Assembly: GCA_907165135.1 (NCBI GenBank)
Contig: OU015566.1
Span: 1,924,501 to 1,988,500, forward strand
Direction of reading: 5' to 3'
Origin: Oikopleura dioica
Lineage: Eukaryota > Chordata > Appendicularia > Copelata > Oikopleuridae
DNA: 64,000 nucleotides
In this document: positions 1-9,312 of the stretch, piece by piece
Position numbering within the stretch: the first letter of the stretch is position 1
How the letters are laid out: each line of letters starts with the position of its first letter
Position numbers and translations under genes: made by a program
The notes under the pieces: model-generated
The model's database searches: none
The model's input: only the letters and a program-made list of their open reading frames with translations
What the model was told of the DNA's origin: nothing

Positions 1-124
1 AGGTGCTCGTCCGATTTGTTCCGTATTATCTAGATGAATTGAAGGAGTTTGATTATCAGGAGTTGCCTTGCACATCACACTTGATCTTGAAATCACAGAA
101 GCTTCTAAAATATTGTTAATACAG

Positions 125-1086
125 TTATTTTATAACGCAAAACCAACCATTTCTTGACGCGTCCAAAATTAAATTATCCACCGGAAATCGCATGATGAAC
201 GGAGCCCAACCCTTTGTTAAAGGAGCTCTGAATGTTATTCGGATTTGAACTGTTCCCATCATATCTCGGCGATCGCCAAAATAAATGGGAACAAACCAGT
301 TTTGGTTACAAAACTGAAAAAATCAAGGCCTTCCCCTACAGTTTTATTTGCGTAGCGGCCATTATGGCGGAGAAAATTAAGGTAATGATCTTGAGCAGAA
401 TTCCATGGAGTACCATGAGCGTGCTCGTTATCGACTAGAATTTCGAATTGCTCAATCTCAAACCCTTCCTCGAAAAGAGACGTTTTAGTAATACATCTAT
501 CGAAAGCTGGAGTTTTACGAGCCTCGCTCATTCCCGTGAAAATCAACATGTCTGGAAATAATCCCCGAGAACATTCGACGATATACGTTCGATACCCCGG
601 GGCCCAGGTTCCAACGCATAATCGAGGATGGTAAAAGGGGATCTTTGCCTGTCTTTTACCGATAATAAACGGTCGTTCATCTTTTGTTGGAGTGCAAAAA
701 ACACTCTCAAATTGTAAGTGTCGAAGCATATCCGTAGTTATCGTGAAATCTGTACCCGTTTTCGCCCAAAATATAACATACGCTGTTTCATTTTCTACCA
801 TCTTATCATACTTTGGAACTTTTCGAAAGATCTTGTGAGCCCTCCACGTACTTGATACTGCTTGAGTGTTAGTTTTTGCATTAGCAGGAGTACCTTTATT
901 GTACAGCTCTTTGCGTTGATTTTCAGGTAAATACGCGCCACCAATAGGTTCTATTTGGAGATATTCAGGAGCAATATCCTCATCGGAGCTTGTAAACTTA
1001 GAATCAGAACAGTCACACGATGCTTCTGTTAAATGCTCCACCCATTCGCTCACCAATTGAATATTCTTGTTGAACGGATAGGTCAT
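125..1086 (-). CDS. Polinton/adintovirus-like major capsid protein, C-terminal jelly-roll part
   Basis: Minus-strand ORF of 275 codons (259-1086) followed, in the -1 frame, by an open tail that stops at 125-127. The protein has the layout of the second half of a double-jelly-roll capsid protein: a segment with a PG turn, a 'GLFPDMLIF' strand, then 'FEILVDNEHAHGTPW', which resembles the 'F.i.vdg..ip..P' stretch before the last jelly-roll strands. The shifted tail holds 'GTVQIRITF' and a run ending in '..D.SRNGW', typical of the very C-terminus of this family. The frame changes near an A-run on the plus strand (317-322). Either a 26-nt GT-AG micro-intron or a 1-nt indel would explain it. The family assignment rests on pattern recognition only. 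A small capsid-like protein of another kind is possible. Confidence 0.55.
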
Positions 1087-1094
1087 TTTAGTGC

Positions 1095-1847
1095 CTATAA
1101 CTTTTCCCCGATCGTCTTTCTGGTAGATATTTTTTCCAAAGTCCTAAGCTTTTGATATTCAGTCCATTTCATTGCCATCCGTTTAGGCGTTTCCGATATA
1201 TCCACTCCAGTTTGAGTAAGAAGCTCAAACTTAACTCTTGAATCTGCAGGTAAAACTCTTTGTTGTCTCGCCAATCCGTGGCTAATCGGCGATCTAACAA
1301 GATATCGATGATACAGTATTTCACAACTGATAGCTTTTTGATTTGTTGAAATTTCTATAGGTTTGTCCATTTCCTTCCATTCTTCCATTGCGTATTGCTG
1401 CCGATTTTCTACAAGATTGTAACCATTATGCTTACATGTTAATGCGAGCAATTCGTCGGCGTCCGCGTCGTAGGAATCGTAGTGACCTTCTGGAAATAAT
1501 TCAACCTCCTGAGCTTTTGGCGAGTAATTGAGTTTTTTAACGAAATTGTTAAAAAATAAGTACTCCAAGCCATTGGTCCACGTTGAGAAAATACACTCAT
1601 CCAAAATATAGAAGTTGAGTTTATCGATGATCTTTGACGCGAAACCGTTATCAGGGACGAAATTTGAAGGCATCTTTAATTGAAACAAAATTGCGCATCT
1701 GTCCAGTTTAATTGGTAATTTATCAGGAGGCATTGCAAAAGTTATTTTCCCATTACCAGAAGAGAAGTCGCCAAGTGTGTGGAGAACTTTATATCCTGCA
1801 TAGGGATCGGGATTCTTTTGGCTTTTTGTAGTAGAGTAGATTTCCAT
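1095..1847 (-). CDS. Capsid-like protein, N-terminal jelly-roll part
   Basis: 250-codon minus-strand ORF with an ATG at 1845-1847, ending 8 nt before the next ATG (1084-1086). It has an early segment 'KLPIKLDRCAILFQLKMP', then 'IIDKLNFYILDECIFSTW' and 'LEYLFFNNFVKKLNYSP'. These are reminiscent of the N-terminal strands of Polinton/adintovirus major capsid proteins (strand, interface helix, Y/F-rich strand, then an acidic 'G.YDSYDADAD' loop). It is in a different frame from the downstream C-terminal part, so the two are either separate genes, the parts of one broken gene, or this one is a minor capsid (penton) protein. It is probably co-transcribed with the downstream ORF given the tight spacing. 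The role in virion assembly is inferred. Confidence 0.5.
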   Translation of the reverse strand: MEIYSTTKSQKNPDPYAGYKVLHTLGDFSSGNGKITFAMPPDKLPIKLDRCAILFQLKMPSNFVPDNGFASKIIDKLNFYILDECIFSTWTNGLEYLFFNNFVKKLNYSPKAQEVELFPEGHYDSYDADADELLALTCKHNGYNLVENRQQYAMEEWKEMDKPIEISTNQKAISCEILYHRYLVRSPISHGLARQQRVLPADSRVKFELLTQTGVDISETPKRMAMKWTEYQKLRTLEKISTRKTIGEKL

Positions 1848-1906
1848 AGTTTTCTTCCATCGTTAAAACTAAAATTTTATTACAATAAATTGTGAACAAA
1901 TAACAT

Positions 1907-2326
1907 CTAGCCTAAAAGATCGCTTAATTTATGTTTTGTAAGCAACGGTATCATAACCCCTAATTTAAATGATATTATGTTTAAGTGAGCATATATGAGT
2001 GAAACTAAAAGGAGCTGGGTAAAAACAATCGCGATTAAAATAATTAAAAATATGTTTTTCTTCAGTGTAGACATGTAGCATTCAGAGCATTTGGCGCACT
2101 TTGACGAGACGTCGTTCATGTTCGTCGCCTTCTTCGACGCTTTCTCCGTTTTCGATTTGGTCTTCGTCGTCGCCTCAATCGGCGAGTTCGAGGAGCTCGC
2201 CGTCGTCTTCGCGGTCGCCGTCGCCGTCTCTTTTGACGAGTTGAAGGTGCAGCTAGAACCAAATTTCGTAGTCGTGATAATCGTGGTTTTACAAGATAAG
2301 ATCTGCTTGTCATCTGAACAAAACAA
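1907..2326 (-). CDS. Ser/Thr/Lys-rich protein with one transmembrane segment
   Basis: 139-codon ORF of the viral element. The first 75 residues are low-complexity Ser/Thr/Ala/Lys with early cysteines. A CxxC..C cluster ('CAKCSEC') precedes a strongly hydrophobic stretch 'NIFLIILIAIVFTQLLLV', a good single transmembrane segment, and the tail is short. The position between capsid and integrase genes suggests a virion or membrane-active accessory protein. A second, arginine-rich frame overlaps most of its N-terminal half, so codon choice here may be constrained by both products. No family recognised. Confidence 0.45.
   Translation of the reverse strand: MFCSDDKQILSCKTTIITTTKFGSSCTFNSSKETATATAKTTASSSNSPIEATTKTKSKTEKASKKATNMNDVSSKCAKCSECYMSTLKKNIFLIILIAIVFTQLLLVSLIYAHLNIISFKLGVMIPLLTKHKLSDLLG
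2116..2313 (-). CDS. Arg-rich polybasic ORF (adenovirus mu/pX-like), overlapping
   Basis: 65-codon ORF lying entirely inside the previous gene but in another frame. It begins 'MTSRSYLVKPRLSRLRNLVL' and then becomes almost purely arginine with interspersed P, K, T and A. Such composition is typical of DNA-condensing core peptides; adintovirus and adenovirus genomes encode small polybasic core proteins (pX/mu). Alternatively it is an accident of the repetitive GTC/TCG coding in the other frame. Which of the two frames is translated, or both, cannot be settled from sequence alone. Confidence 0.35.
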   Translation of the reverse strand: MTSRSYLVKPRLSRLRNLVLAAPSTRQKRRRRRPRRRRRAPRTRRLRRRRRPNRKRRKRRRRRRT

Positions 2327-2336
2327 ATAAGAATTT

Positions 2337-4301
2337 TTACTGTTGACGTAAACGTCTTTGTTTCAATTCAGAAAGAGTCATAACTAGGTTTAATTCCTTT
2401 TCATAATAACGCCTGTCTAATTTGACGCCTTTAGAATTTATGAGAGTAAACGTAAACACTTTAGCTCCGTGATGAATTTGATAAATTTGGAAAAGCTCGG
2501 TAGACCACTTAGGTGTAAAACCTTTTTCGAAGCGTTTTATATTTTTGCGAGGAATCCTAACAACATCTCCAACATGAAGCTTACTCCACGTTTGACGATA
2601 TTGCTTAGATCGTTTTGATTCTAAGTAGTCAAATAGCTGGCGGGCGTTATAACGATTTACATCAGCTGGTTTAACGTTGGTAGATGAATGCACAGTATTA
2701 TTAATAGCAGTGTTCACAGATTGTAAAATATGAATCCAACGTTTAACGTTACCCTGACTTGTGAAAGCCCTTCCAAGACGCGCTTCCAAAGTTTTACTAA
2801 AATAGAATATTATTTTGTTACAGTTAATTTTAAAAACTTACTTGAAACGCTCGACAATCGCAGCTTTATGGGGGCCCGTATTAAACACTCGAGTCATCCC
2901 CCACTTTGCCAGCAGCGCTGGCACTTCTTGCTGAAATTCTGATCCTTGATCCGTCACGAAGAAAGTGTGTCCGGGCAAGTCTAGGGTTTGAAAAATAGAT
3001 TCAAGATTGCTCGCTAATTCTCCGGCTTCTTTAGTTACTAGTTTACGAACAAAGCTCTGTCTTGATAAAGCGTCAACAACGCAAAGTATATACTTATAAT
3101 TATTGTTGAATTCTCCATAGTTTTTATAAGCTAGAATAGTATCAGCAAAGAGGCATGAGTATAAATCAGTTGCTATAATAGGATTACGTGAGAAATTTCT
3201 ATGAAGCGGCTTATGGAGAGAAATAGATTCATTCATGCGTTTAAAACGATCAACATTAAGACCACTGTAAAATGAAGGTTGTTTAGGGTTATAAAATAAA
3301 TCTAGCGTATATGGGGGTTTATTAGCGGGACCAGAAATTGGCGGTGGATTCGAGAACTGGCTCGTCGTCTTCGTTGTTGTCTGCGGTGTCTGAAGAGACC
3401 CCGTCATTCTCGCTGTATTCGGGAGAGTTTTTCCTTCGTTTTGCAGGGGCTCGTTTTGTTGAAATTGTGTTATTAGTTCTACCCCTTTTTCGGGATCTGG
3501 AAACCGGTTCAGATTTTTCAGGCTGCTTTGGTTTTCGAACTGTAATAACTCGCCCCGCGGGAGCCCGGTTTTTTTCAGTCTTTCGCTTGTTAAAGTTGTA
3601 CGCGGGGTTCTCGACAATGACGGAGAGCTCTCTTGAATTTCTTGGATTTTTTCTTCCATTCCCGGCGTTTCGTTGGTCATTATCATCGGTCGAGTATTGA
3701 GAGTCGTCGGCGCTTTTCGAATCGGTTCTGGTTGAAACGCTTTCATCTCCATCGGTGAAGTCGGAAACTTGCTCACTATCAGTTCCTGAGGGAACTTCAA
3801 TTCGCCTGTTTTTGGATTTCTTGCTGCGATGAGTTGCGTCATAAATTGAATTCCTGAATTTTCTGAAATCATCGCTGGTGATAGTATAGCCATCGTCGTT
3901 TGCTCGCCTTTTTCTTCGTACTTCTTTAGGCGCTTCAATTCTTCCTCGTTTACGCCTCGTAACTGATTGACTTTCTTCGATACTGTCTTTGTCCATTGAT
4001 CCAGCTCTCCGCCTTTTGCGACCAGTTGATTTGACATTGCGGCGTCTGGAGGGTTTTGAGTAGTCGTCGCTGATTTCGGATTCAAAGTCATCATAGTTGT
4101 TTGCTCCGTTAAGGGTTGTTTCACCTTCCGCGGGCGGCCACGTTTTCTCTTCAAAGGTGGATTCGGGCTCACTGGCTTCCTCGCTTCTGTCTCGAGGCGC
4201 TTGACCTCTAATTCGTCGAGACCGTCTAGCCTGTCCTCGAGGTATTTTCCGGTTGCAAAGTCCCGCAAGTAGCTGGGCTGTACCCTCTTCCTCGGTATCA
4301 T
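2337..4301 (-). CDS. Retroviral-type (DDE) integrase of a Polinton-like element
   Basis: Two exons, 2842-4301 and 2337-2796, separated by a 45-nt GT-AG intron (GTAAGT donor; TTTTAG acceptor). Exon lengths sum to 1920 nt, a 639-aa protein. The N-terminal 300 residues are disordered and basic, with an AT-hook-like 'KRKRGRPRKVKQ'. The catalytic core follows: first Asp in 'IIATDLYS' or 'VVDALSRQSF', second Asp in 'FFVTDQGSEFQ', Glu in 'KAAIVERF' at the exon junction. Exon 2 has the C-terminal DNA-binding part 'WSKLHVGDVVRIPRKNIKRF', like the SH3/chromo-like tail of Polinton integrases. It would insert the element into host DNA. The ORF's own ATG at 4299-4301 lies inside a longer overlapping frame, so the start is uncertain. 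Confidence 0.85.
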
Positions 4302-4461
4302 AATCGGGATAAGGCTCTGCTTTCGTTTTCGGAGCCCGAACTCTCACTCTATTAGTCAGGGGGTTAATTTCCCAAAAGGAGCAAATATTTAACATTTGCG
4401 ACAGTGAAAAATAACAGCCACCATTCAAGGGTATTTTATTCAGGTCAATTTGATTAGCCAT
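3322..4461 (-). CDS. Overlapping ORF of 379 codons, disordered basic/acidic protein
   Basis: ORF starting 'MANQIDLNKIPLNGGCYFSL' at 4459-4461 and open for 1137 nt; 980 nt of it overlap the integrase ORF in another frame on the same strand. The N-terminal 60 residues look globular, the rest is low complexity with many R/K clusters ('RSRKRGRTNN', 'RAPAKRRKNS') and acidic patches ('DNNEDDEP'). It could be an independent overprinted gene, or its first ~55 codons could be the true 5' exon of the integrase. No family recognised. Confidence 0.45.
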   Translation of the reverse strand: MANQIDLNKIPLNGGCYFSLSQMLNICSFWEINPLTNRVRVRAPKTKAEPYPDYDTEEEGTAQLLAGLCNRKIPRGQARRSRRIRGQAPRDRSEEASEPESTFEEKTWPPAEGETTLNGANNYDDFESEISDDYSKPSRRRNVKSTGRKRRRAGSMDKDSIEESQSVTRRKRGRIEAPKEVRRKRRANDDGYTITSDDFRKFRNSIYDATHRSKKSKNRRIEVPSGTDSEQVSDFTDGDESVSTRTDSKSADDSQYSTDDNDQRNAGNGRKNPRNSRELSVIVENPAYNFNKRKTEKNRAPAGRVITVRKPKQPEKSEPVSRSRKRGRTNNTISTKRAPAKRRKNSPEYSENDGVSSDTADNNEDDEPVLESTANFWSR

Positions 4462-4715
4462 TTCTTTAAAAATAAAGCGTTACACTCATGCTCACAAAAT
4501 CATAAAATCATTCCAAATCAACATTCAAAAATTCACGCATAAATACCTGATTAATTGGTTTTCTTCTTTTGCTGTTACTTTAAAAAGAACAATTATAAGA
4601 TTAAAGAAAAGTTGATACGGTATCCGGTTTTATACGCGCGGCGCGAGCGCCCCTTAGTGTTAACATGAAATTTGGACTATAAAAACGCTCGACAGTATTT
4701 CAAAACGCCAGAACA
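4462..4715. promoter_or_regulatory. Bidirectional intergenic promoter region with TATA box
   Basis: A 254-nt spacer between divergent genes of the viral element. ACTATAAAAACGC at about 4677-4689 lies ~35 nt before the ATG at 4716, a good TATA box for the plus-strand gene. Upstream is a CG-rich inverted cluster (GCGCGGCGCGAGCGC, about 4636-4650), unusual in otherwise AT-rich sequence. Confidence 0.5.
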
Positions 4716-5102
4716 ATGGACGAGTTAGCAAAAAGAGCTGAATCCTTAACCAAAGTCAAAATTGACAACTTGAACGTCCAATCTTGGATAAGCGGTGGAA
4801 CTTACAAGGTCACCGGAAAAATCAAAAAGTTTGACCTTGGAGATATAAAATTTCCAGGCCAAGAGAAATTGGAGACAAATCGCGACGCTTTTTTCCACTT
4901 CAACCCAAGAAATTGGAATCAAGAAGAGCCCGAAATCAGAAACTACTTCAACGAGCCGACTGGTCTTCTTACTGACCTTCAGGACAAAACACTCGTCGTC
5001 TGTATCAACGGATACACGCCAGCAGACGCAAACGCGCCAACTTACCAAGGAAAGATTCCTGGCCAATTCGAAGTCGCTTTCGTAAAATGCATCAACATTT
5101 AA
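4716..5102 (+). CDS. Unknown 128-aa protein of the viral element
   Basis: Opens with ATG at 4716 downstream of a TATA box. No signal peptide or membrane segment. The mid-region alternates hydrophobic and polar residues ('YKVTGKIKKFDLGDIKFPG', 'KTLVVCINGYTP', 'FEVAFVKCINI'), suggesting a small beta-rich fold. Its last 16 nt overlap the start of the packaging ATPase gene, so both are likely on one transcript. The position suggests a virion or packaging partner, but no family was recognised. Confidence 0.6.
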   Translation: MDELAKRAESLTKVKIDNLNVQSWISGGTYKVTGKIKKFDLGDIKFPGQEKLETNRDAFFHFNPRNWNQEEPEIRNYFNEPTGLLTDLQDKTLVVCINGYTPADANAPTYQGKIPGQFEVAFVKCINI

Positions 5103-5827
5103 CGAAATTCGTCCCCGACTTTCGCTTCCGTCACCCCTGTTCACTGCTTATTGCGGGCTCGACAGGCACAGGTAAAAGTAACTTCGTAAAAAATTTAATC
5201 GAGTGTGACGGAATCAACGGCGAAATTGAATCTATTTATTATTTTATGCCACGACTAGAGCCTCTTCATATTACGCCCCATAGTCATCAGCAACTATATT
5301 TAATGGAAGGACTTCCCTCGCAAGAGTGGGTCGATGACACTTTCCAAATTGAAGCAGATAGTAAAAGCCTTATAGTGGTTGATGATTTATGGTCATCATC
5401 GGTCGAAAGTAACACTTGCGAATATTTACTGTCATACGGGCGTAGACATTTAGGTGTCTCGTTAGCCTTTATAGCCCAGAATTTTTACGAAAAGGGCAAA
5501 AAAGCTATTACTGCCAGGTTTGTTTTATTATTCGTGTTTTTTATTTCATATCTAACACTTTATTTTAGGAATTGCATGACAAGTTTTGTGCTAATGAACA
5601 ATCACACTGACTGCGGCATTAACAAAACGATTGCAACCAAGTGTGGCCTGGTCGAGCCTTACAATCAAGCAATGAAACTTTTTAAAGAAAGAAGAATCCC
5701 CAATTACAACTACGTCATCCTCCAACGGGACGTCCGACACGCGGATCAACCTCGAGTAATTACGAATTATTTCGGGGAGGTGGCTGGGCTGGGTGGTGCA
5801 CCATGGATGTTTGGCCTGTCACAGTAA
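5087..5827 (+). CDS. A32-type DNA packaging ATPase (FtsK/HerA superfamily)
   Basis: Exons 5087-5517 and 5569-5827 give a 229-aa protein. A 51-nt GT-AG intron (5518-5568) is a multiple of three and free of stops, so an unspliced reading looks intact but carries an implausible 'FVLLFVFFISYLTLYF' insert. Walker A 'GSTGTGKS' lies near residue 25 and Walker B 'SLIVVDDLW' near residue 95, followed by 'LGVSLAFIAQNFYEKGKK' resembling the sensor region of Polinton/virophage/adintovirus ATPases. It should drive genome packaging into capsids. It overlaps the preceding small gene by 16 nt. The catalytic motifs are intact. Confidence 0.88.
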   Translation: MHQHLTKFVPDFRFRHPCSLLIAGSTGTGKSNFVKNLIECDGINGEIESIYYFMPRLEPLHITPHSHQQLYLMEGLPSQEWVDDTFQIEADSKSLIVVDDLWSSSVESNTCEYLLSYGRRHLGVSLAFIAQNFYEKGKKAITARFVLLFVFFISYLTLYFRNCMTSFVLMNNHTDCGINKTIATKCGLVEPYNQAMKLFKERRIPNYNYVILQRDVRHADQPRVITNYFGEVAGLGGAPWMFGLSQ

Positions 5828-5870
5828 ATTTGCAATATAAATTTATTGATTTCTGACATGAATAAAAAAA

Positions 5871-6831
5871 CTACATAAAAATACAAGGCATTTCTTTATG
5901 TTCGCAAATTCTTTCGTCGCATTCCTCTTTTGCGCAGCAACATTTTTCTTCCGCTAAATAGTTTCGAAAATGCAGGGGAAACGAGTTGTGTTCGAGCGCA
6001 GGAGTTGACCCTTGATAAAAAGTAATCAATCATCAATATAAAAAACTTACATTTACTATTTAAAAGAGAAATCCATTTTTCTCCAAGTTCTTTGTTGTCT
6101 CCAAAATACTGACCCTGATCGCGTTGAAGAAACATTTTCGCAGTAACATAATAAAAATGAGTCGTAACTTTGTCCATTTCCGATACCATATATTCGCAAG
6201 GAGCCATCTGAGCCGCGCGACAAAGGGAATAAACACGCTCATCAATCTTTTTCTTATCTGACGAGTACTTTGGATTCTTTTCCATAAGCCCTCTCGCCCA
6301 AACTTGCGCGTACAAAACATACAACGCTTTTTCGCATAAAAAAGCCTTTCCAAATAAATTCAGATTTCGAAAAAATATGTTGAGATTTGGATGTTTATGG
6401 CATTGAACAGTACATGTTAGCTTTTTATTTTCATAGACAAATTCTCGCTTGACCAAACCATTCCGTAATTTTTTATACCCCAAGCAATAAGTAGCGCCTT
6501 CTTCGGGTTGATCGTTCAAAAACTCCTTGACAGTTTTCTTTTTATTTTTAACTAATTCGTTCGGCGATGAGTGAATATTTGAAGACGGTCCGGGAGAGAT
6601 GCACTCCTCCACCTGTCTAATAACCAATGACGAAGATTTGATCCCAGTCCTTTCATCGATGTTTTCTTTCACAAAAAACGTTATTTTTGACGACGCGTGA
6701 GTAACCGCACTGCATAAAAACTCATAAAGAATAGGTTGACTGCTTTGAAAGCGATTCTGATGAGTAACAACAACTCCAACATCGTACTGATACAATTTAT
6801 CTCGAGTAAACTCTTCATAAATTTTCTTCAT
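5871..6831 (-). CDS. Unknown viral-element protein A (paralog of 6945-8038)
   Basis: ATG at 6829-6831; exons 6051-6831 and 5871-6010 (intron GTAAGT...CAAG, 40 nt) sum to a 306-aa protein. It shares with the next minus-strand gene the motif 'LYVLYAQVWARGLMEK' followed by a Pro and charged residues, a 'KREFVYE' block and a 'QGQYFGDN' block. The C-terminal exon contains a Cys/His cluster (CC.K..C....C.H....C), possibly metal binding. No membrane segments. The family is not recognised; duplication within the element suggests a specific accessory function. Confidence 0.6.
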
Positions 6832-6944
6832 AACTTTTTATCAAATAAAACAGGAGAAATATTTTATTGAGCACAGCGCGCAAGAGCTTTTAAAGAGTGA
6901 TCGATTAGTTCTTCTTCAATCTACGAATGTAGCGCCATATTTTT

Positions 6945-8038
6945 CTAATTGTGCCTATACAAATTGACCATATCGTACCATTCACGCTCTATAATAAAAG
7001 ATGTAGGCCTCTGCTGAGTTAAGGCAGTTTTCCTGAAGATATTGTATTTTCGAATTTCTCGTCGGGGAACGTAAGAATCGGACGCGATTTCATGCTCTTC
7101 GTTATCTGGGAGAAAGAACGGGTGGAACTAAATCGTTATTGAAGCGTTGAAAAAAGAAAGCTTACAAAAGTATAGCCGCATGTCAACGCTTTTTCTTCTA
7201 ACTCTTGAATGTATGTTCGAAATCTTTGCTTGCTTCCAAACCAAGGCATGAAAGAATATACGCCTCCGAAATAATATTCCATTCTACTGCGGGAAAATCT
7301 GAAGTAGCTTCCATACACTAATCTACAGATTGAAATATGGTAGAGGAATTCGTCTTGTGTCCCTAATTCAGGATAAATTTCATCTTGAGGAATACCAACG
7401 TCTTTCAAAAGACGCTCTATGAAAAAGTTGATAGCTTGTATGTCAGGTTGATCGTCTGAAGTTTGAAAACGCGGATCCTTCTCCAACAAAGAACGAGCCC
7501 AGAGTTGCCCATATAAAACGATAAGTATTCGAAACGGGTACTCACAATTTCTGCCAGGGTTTAATGAGAAAAAAACCTCTTTCAAACATGGATAAATTAT
7601 CTTCTGAACGCTGCAAAAAATCGTTTCCGAGACGCTGCGATCATAGACGAACTCGCGTTGGACCTTGCACATGTGTTCCATAACGCCGCGGCGACCGAAG
7701 TTCACTCCAAAAGATCCACTTTTGGTCAATCCATAAGAAGTCATTGATGGTAAGTTATCGTATATCTTATTCAAGTGCATCTGATGAACGCAGAAAGACG
7801 GAGAGTACTCAATCAACCATTCGTGCTGTCGAACAACGACTCTGTTCTCTATTTTATTTGATTCCGTATTAAAATAACTTTCAATAAAGAAGGAAATTCG
7901 TTGTAACTTTTTAAAAAATCCCATAGATTTGACTGATTGAAGTATCGGATTGTGGCATTGACGGTTAGAATTCTCAAGCTTGAAACATGGAAAATCCAGT
8001 TTTACATCTTCAAAAAACTCCAGGCTTTTTATCAACAT
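6945..8038 (-). CDS. Unknown viral-element protein B (paralog of 5871-6831)
   Basis: ATG at 8036-8038. Exon 1 7166-8038; donor GTAAGC. The acceptor that keeps the longest frame is the third AG of a cluster, giving exon 2 6945-7094 and a 340-aa protein. Shared with its paralog: 'VLYGQLWARSLLEKDPRF', 'VQREFVYD' and 'RMEYYFGG'. The C-terminal exon is basic and lacks the Cys cluster of protein A. Unknown function; divergence between the pair is high outside the motifs, so the duplication is old. Confidence 0.6.
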
Positions 8039-8217
8039 TTTGCGAAATGATTGTTAGTAAAAATGAAAAGAACTTCAACTCAGACACTCCCCTCGGGCGC
8101 CACTTTTTTCTTAAGCGCTCAACTTTTTACTTTTGCTGGAAGTTATGGTAAATTGAAAAGATGTCTCAATTGAAAATCGCGCCTTTTTCAAAAATATTCA
8201 TGATAAATCGAAATAGG

Positions 8218-8227
8218 GTATAAATAG
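8218..8227 (+). promoter_or_regulatory. TATA box for the 8259 gene
   Basis: GGTATAAATAG at about 8218-8227, roughly 35 nt before the start codon at 8259; a canonical TATA box at the expected distance for a short 5' UTR. Confidence 0.6.
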
Positions 8228-8258
8228 CCGAGCGAAACCCAAACGCCACCAATCATTC

Positions 8259-8668
8259 ATGATGGCCGACCTGACTGAAGAGGAGCGAAACGCTTACGAA
8301 GATCAATATACCAGGGGTTTACGGAAGATGCGCGACTTTCGAGTATACACAAAACACTTTGTGGACGAAATCGATTGTCTCGTATCAATCTGGCCCGAAA
8401 AAGTGATTTTAGAGGAGCGAAACGTACCCGAGGTAAGCGACAAAAATGTTCAATTTTGTTTATTTTTAAGCAATGCAAACGACTAGACGACATGAAAACA
8501 ATGCTCGATCAGAAAATGTGGAAAGACGCTGATAAGCGACCTGACGACATCGGCAAAAAAGTGCAAAACATACGAAAACTCATGCAAGACCTTGAAAACA
8601 CTCTCAAAATCCACTTTCCCGCTGCAGTTGATCGCTACTATCTCAACTTGATAAACACTTCTTTTTAG
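8259..8668 (+). CDS. Small paralogous protein 1 of the viral element (123 aa)
   Basis: Exons 8259-8432 and 8471-8668 (38-nt intron, GTAAGC...TTTTAAG) sum to 372 nt, a 123-aa helical protein. The N-terminal 'LTEEERNAYEDQYTRGLRKM' and C-terminal 'LENTLKIHFPAAVDRYYLNL' match the next gene closely in layout. Heptad-like hydrophobic spacing suggests a coiled coil or helical bundle. No known family. Confidence 0.65.
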
Positions 8669-8772
8669 TTATTTTTGTTACTTTCACAACTGATCTTTTC
8701 TAAATTCCTGCATGCTTTCGATTTTTAGTTCAATAAATAGGCAAATTAAAAAATTTCATCAAGTTTTTAAAG

Positions 8773-9185
8773 ATGCGCGAACTCACACAACACGAAATAA
8801 CCGCTTATCGCCAAAAAATAGCGCAAGACCTCCATCAAATGCAAACGTTCACCAACATATCAAGAATGTTTGTCAACACTGTACGGCTGACTTATATCTG
8901 CGCAAGTGATGAGATGATGCTACTTGAGCACTGGATTCCTGATGTAAGTAAATCTTTCTTAGATTTCTATAAAATAGGATTTAGCACTGCCGGCGACTGA
9001 CCAAAATCAAAAAACTCTTGAACGAACCCCTTTGGAAAGCGGCCCTTCTTGGGGGCAATAAATACGAAAAACCGACTCGAAAAGCGATAAAAATGGTCCA
9101 CGACCTCGAAAAAACACTCCACATCCACTACAGAGTAGCCGTTGAACGATACTATTTCACATCCATAGACACTCCTTTCGACTAG
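8773..9185 (+). CDS. Small paralogous protein 2 of the viral element (123 aa)
   Basis: Exons 8773-8943 and 8985-9185 (41-nt intron) again sum to exactly 372 nt, 123 aa. Shared features with the 8259 gene: 'LT..E..AY', 'L..M..F', the intron at the same codon position, an exon-2 start of the form '(Q/H)C(K/R)RL', and 'LEKTLHIHYRVAVERYY'. Conserved length, intron position and motifs show a tandem gene duplication inside the element. Confidence 0.65.
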
Positions 9186-9312
9186 CCTCTAGTAATACTG
9201 CTTCTAATCAAACCGCTACTTTCGACAATAAATACACACAATTTCTAGAAATAAATGTTTTTATTTGCAGCTCATAACAAGCGCACAGATTTGTCTTTCT
9301 TGCAGGCAAGAT

